Of a stretch of DNA of 50,043 nucleotides, positions 48,645 to 50,043 are shown piece by piece. Numbering within the stretch: position 1 is the first letter of the stretch; every line of letters begins with the position of its first letter. The notes under the pieces were generated by a model that was given only the letters and a program-made list of their open reading frames with translations, made no database searches and had not been told where the DNA came from. The position numbers were made by a program, and so were the translations under genes. Origin of the DNA: an uncultured Bacteroidales bacterium (lineage in GTDB: Bacteria > Bacteroidota > Bacteroidia > Bacteroidales > Bacteroidaceae); NCBI GenBank assembly GCA_902787575.1, contig CADAGX010000019.1, positions 1 to 50,043 of the forward strand, written 5' to 3'.

Positions 48645-48702
48645 TACCACACGTCGCATTGCACTCTGCCACACGTTGCATTTCACATAAAAACGTGTGG
48701 AA
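48645..48702. repeat. Dyad array D: three 14-base units at a 22-base step
   Basis: Units start at 48645 (TACCACACGTCGCA), 48667 (TGCCACACGTTGCA) and 48689 (AAAAACGTGTGGAA), exactly 22 bases apart. It has the same dyad as arrays A, B and C. Confidence 0.78.
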
Positions 48703-48728
48703 ATTACAAAATAATAGGCATTTTGCGT

Positions 48729-48834
48729 AAAAACCTACACCTTTTTCGCGAACCTACACCCGAACCTACACTACCCAAACGCGCTGTAGCACAATCGGAT
48801 AGGTGCCTCGAGTGTAGGTATGTAGGTTTTTTAA
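48729..48834. repeat. AACCTACAC-type inverted repeat cluster, copy 2
   Basis: AAAAACCTACACC at 48729-48741, then two further AACCTACAC copies near 48751 and 48763, and an inverted part GTGTAGGTATGTAGG near 48812-48826. It corresponds to the cluster at 29835-29938. The stretch 48508-48940 holds only the promoter, array D and this cluster. Confidence 0.7.
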
Positions 48835-48940
48835 GAGAAAAAACTTATGGAGGTTGAACCTTTAACGGATGTTGAGTATCAGTGATTGTCAGATTTAGTG
48901 TAAAGTAGTGGCACCTATATTCGACACATTCTGCACGTCT

Positions 48941-49594
48941 TTACACGCTCGTGAATTTTGATGTGTTGTATGAACTTTTCTTTGATTCTATGTTTCCTGT
49001 TTTCGTAACAAACCTTTCCTTAAGAGGGTTCCAATCGTCTTTCTTGATACTATTATAATCAAAATAACACAGTCTGTCATGGTCCTTATCTGTTCCGGTC
49101 TTACCCAATGAACGATAAGTTTGTTTAAGCTCTATGTTTTGCTTTTCAGAAGCCTTTACCTCTATCAACTTAGGCATTTTCCCATTCTTGCATGCATTCA
49201 AAATTTCGTCCTTACAGTTCAGAGGACCTGCTATAATATCTTTCTCATCTTTTAGCGCTCGAATAAGAATGCCGCCAAATTTCCAAAAATCCGTATTATA
49301 TTGACTATTAAAGCAAATATCTATTCCGCTAAGATGATAGAACAGCTGCCCTGCTTCGTAACCATCACGAGGATATGTCACTTCTTGCCATTTAAATAGA
49401 TTTGGGTTCTCCAAATATTTTTCTCTATCATAATAATAGAATTCGATTTCTGCAAAACGTAATATTTTGTCACCACATTTTATACCATAACTATTAAACA
49501 GTTTTTGTGCAATTACTCCACATTTCTTTTTTATGCTCTCGTAATCTGATAATCCATCAAACGGATTCTTCAATAACTCAATTATCTTTTCCAT
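48941..49594 (-). CDS. AT-rich gene; possible 3-methyladenine-DNA-glycosylase-fold protein
   Basis: The 217-residue protein has features that resemble the AAG/MPG fold: IEFYYYDREKY near residue 50 in place of the family's ETEAYLG with its catalytic Glu, then GQLFYHLSGIDICFNS corresponding to the YIIYGMYFCMN strand, GGILIRALKDE to ACVLLRALEP, and AGPLNCKDEI to SGPSKLCQAL. This is pattern matching by eye and distant; the protein could also be an unnamed family with the same fold. The C-terminal 60 residues are Lys/Ser-rich. Base composition is about one-third G+C by eye, far below the 50-60% of the rest, and the promoter (CAAATATA at 49622-49629) is immediately upstream. Horizontal acquisition is likely. 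Confidence 0.5.
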   Translation of the reverse strand: MEKIIELLKNPFDGLSDYESIKKKCGVIAQKLFNSYGIKCGDKILRFAEIEFYYYDREKYLENPNLFKWQEVTYPRDGYEAGQLFYHLSGIDICFNSQYNTDFWKFGGILIRALKDEKDIIAGPLNCKDEILNACKNGKMPKLIEVKASEKQNIELKQTYRSLGKTGTDKDHDRLCYFDYNSIKKDDWNPLKERFVTKTGNIESKKSSYNTSKFTSV

Positions 49595-49621
49595 AATTCA
49601 ATTTTATTTTGATTTCTGTTG

Positions 49622-49629
49622 CAAATATA
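49622..49629 (-). promoter_or_regulatory. -7 element of the AT-rich gene
   Basis: CAAATATA on the plus strand reads TATATTTG on the minus strand, 28 bases upstream of the ATG at 49594. It lies in the gap after the deiminase-like gene. Confidence 0.5.
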
Positions 49630-49673
49630 CAAAATAATAATGGCATTGGCCCTGTTTATGAGAGTAATATCTG

Positions 49674-50043
49674 TTATGAACAAGTGAGTTTAAGCTTGTC
49701 CATAATCTTATTTTTGACATCACCTTTCTTTAAATCTTCATAATCTACTATGGGAATGTGTGCACATTTTGCTAATAACTTCAGATAATTCTGATAGATT
49801 GTCCATGTTAAGCAATTCAATGCGCCTCCATTCTCTGCGATGAAATCACGCATTTGCACTTGATAGATATCGCCTTCATACTCAGGATACAGTTTCTTGT
49901 ATTGGGCCAATGTTTCCGCATCTGTGACTTCATCTCCAAGTCCTGGAATTATAATAAAGTCGCATGTTTGTAAACTGTTGATATATGCCCAGCTCAATTC
50001 ATCGTACTTACTTAGTTTGAGTCCTATACCTTCAAAATGCTTT
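49674..50043 (-). CDS. C-terminal part of an agmatine-deiminase-like (guanidine-modifying) enzyme (partial, right edge)
   Basis: The frame is open to the right edge, so only about 122 C-terminal residues are seen. Segments DFIIIPGLGDEVTDAETLAQ, YPEYEGDIYQVQMRD and AENGGALNCLTWTIYQNY match the end of agmatine deiminase and PAD_porph enzymes, where GGxxHC holds the catalytic Cys and the line 'VIPxFGxxxDxxAL...' precedes it. The catalytic Cys is present; the usual His before it is Asn. After the Cys normal members end within about 15 residues; this one goes on for about 50 (YLKLLAKCAHIPIVDYEDLKK), an unusual extension. It is AT-rich like its downstream neighbour. Deimination of a guanidine substrate is expected; target unknown. 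Confidence 0.58.
   Translation of the reverse strand, partial: KHFEGIGLKLSKYDELSWAYINSLQTCDFIIIPGLGDEVTDAETLAQYKKLYPEYEGDIYQVQMRDFIAENGGALNCLTWTIYQNYLKLLAKCAHIPIVDYEDLKKGDVKNKIMDKLKLTCS

Overview
The window reads as chromosome of a member of the Bacteroidales, most likely a Prevotella-like organism. The support is internal. Most transcription units are preceded by the Bacteroidetes promoter pattern (TTTG, about 19-20 bases, TAnnTTTG) rather than by E. coli-type boxes. Shine-Dalgarno signals are weak. The gene content is typical of the order: BspA-type leucine-rich repeats, GLUG adhesin repeats, DUF4369-TlpA thioredoxins, a GH95 fucosidase-type enzyme, and short C-terminal YDLxGR...KGIY...GRK tails on secreted proteins. 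No tRNA, rRNA, CRISPR array or intact insertion sequence was recognised.

Layout. 1-0.4 kb: 3' end of a replication-type winged-helix protein with Ser/Asn-rich repeats, possibly the edge of a mobile element. 0.4-5.6 kb, plus strand: MORN-repeat secreted protein, YhcH-type sugar protein, glycogen branching enzyme and a membrane protein. 5.6-13.1 kb: small monooxygenase, secreted phosphatase/nuclease-fold protein, then a minus-strand group TlpA-like thioredoxin / flavodiiron protein / TldD / TldE. 13.3-15.7 kb: large secreted repeat protein. 15.9-19.6 kb, minus strand: a tight five-gene unit (CDF metal exporter, glutathione peroxidase, lipoprotein, metallo-beta-lactamase-fold hydrolase, ZIP transporter) that looks like a metal and peroxide stress operon. 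19.8-24.9 kb, minus strand: a complete hexuronate-to-2-keto-3-deoxygluconate operon (transporter, SDR-type mannonate oxidoreductase, UxuA, UxaC). 25.2-29.7 kb: a 1,410-residue GLUG adhesin followed by a small peptide gene. 30.3-34.8 kb, plus strand: esterase, propeller-like protein and GH95, a secreted glycan-degrading set without SusC/SusD. 34.8-43.1 kb: two secreted endonuclease/exonuclease/phosphatase-fold proteins, an RND efflux pair without a TolC gene, and two SpoU-type RNA methyltransferases placed tail to tail. 43.4-46.0 kb: rhodanese lipoprotein, thioesterase, acetyltransferase, a DUF1294/I9-like fusion, and a YraN-type nuclease-fold protein with an extra N-terminal helical domain. 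46.0-48.5 kb: barrel protein with a very long Lys/Ala/Pro/Thr linker, and a BspA-type protein. 48.9-50.0 kb: an AT-rich segment unlike the rest, carrying a possible 3-methyladenine-glycosylase-fold protein and the end of an agmatine-deiminase-like enzyme; it looks acquired.

The most unusual signal is in the non-coding DNA. Four separate intergenic regions (about 460-536, 25034-25135, 43264-43364 and 48645-48702) carry short arrays of the same 14-base dyad, approximately TGCSACRYGTSGCA, repeated at a strict 21-22 base step, two turns of the helix. Each array sits about 40-80 bases upstream of a Bacteroidetes-type promoter. Two other dispersed families are visible: AACCTACAC repeats in inverted pairs at 29.8 and 48.8 kb, and a nested inverted repeat at 30.07-30.19 kb whose two arms hold hairpins with compensating base changes. 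Several convergent gene pairs have stop codons only 2-4 bases apart, and one pair overlaps by 26 bases.
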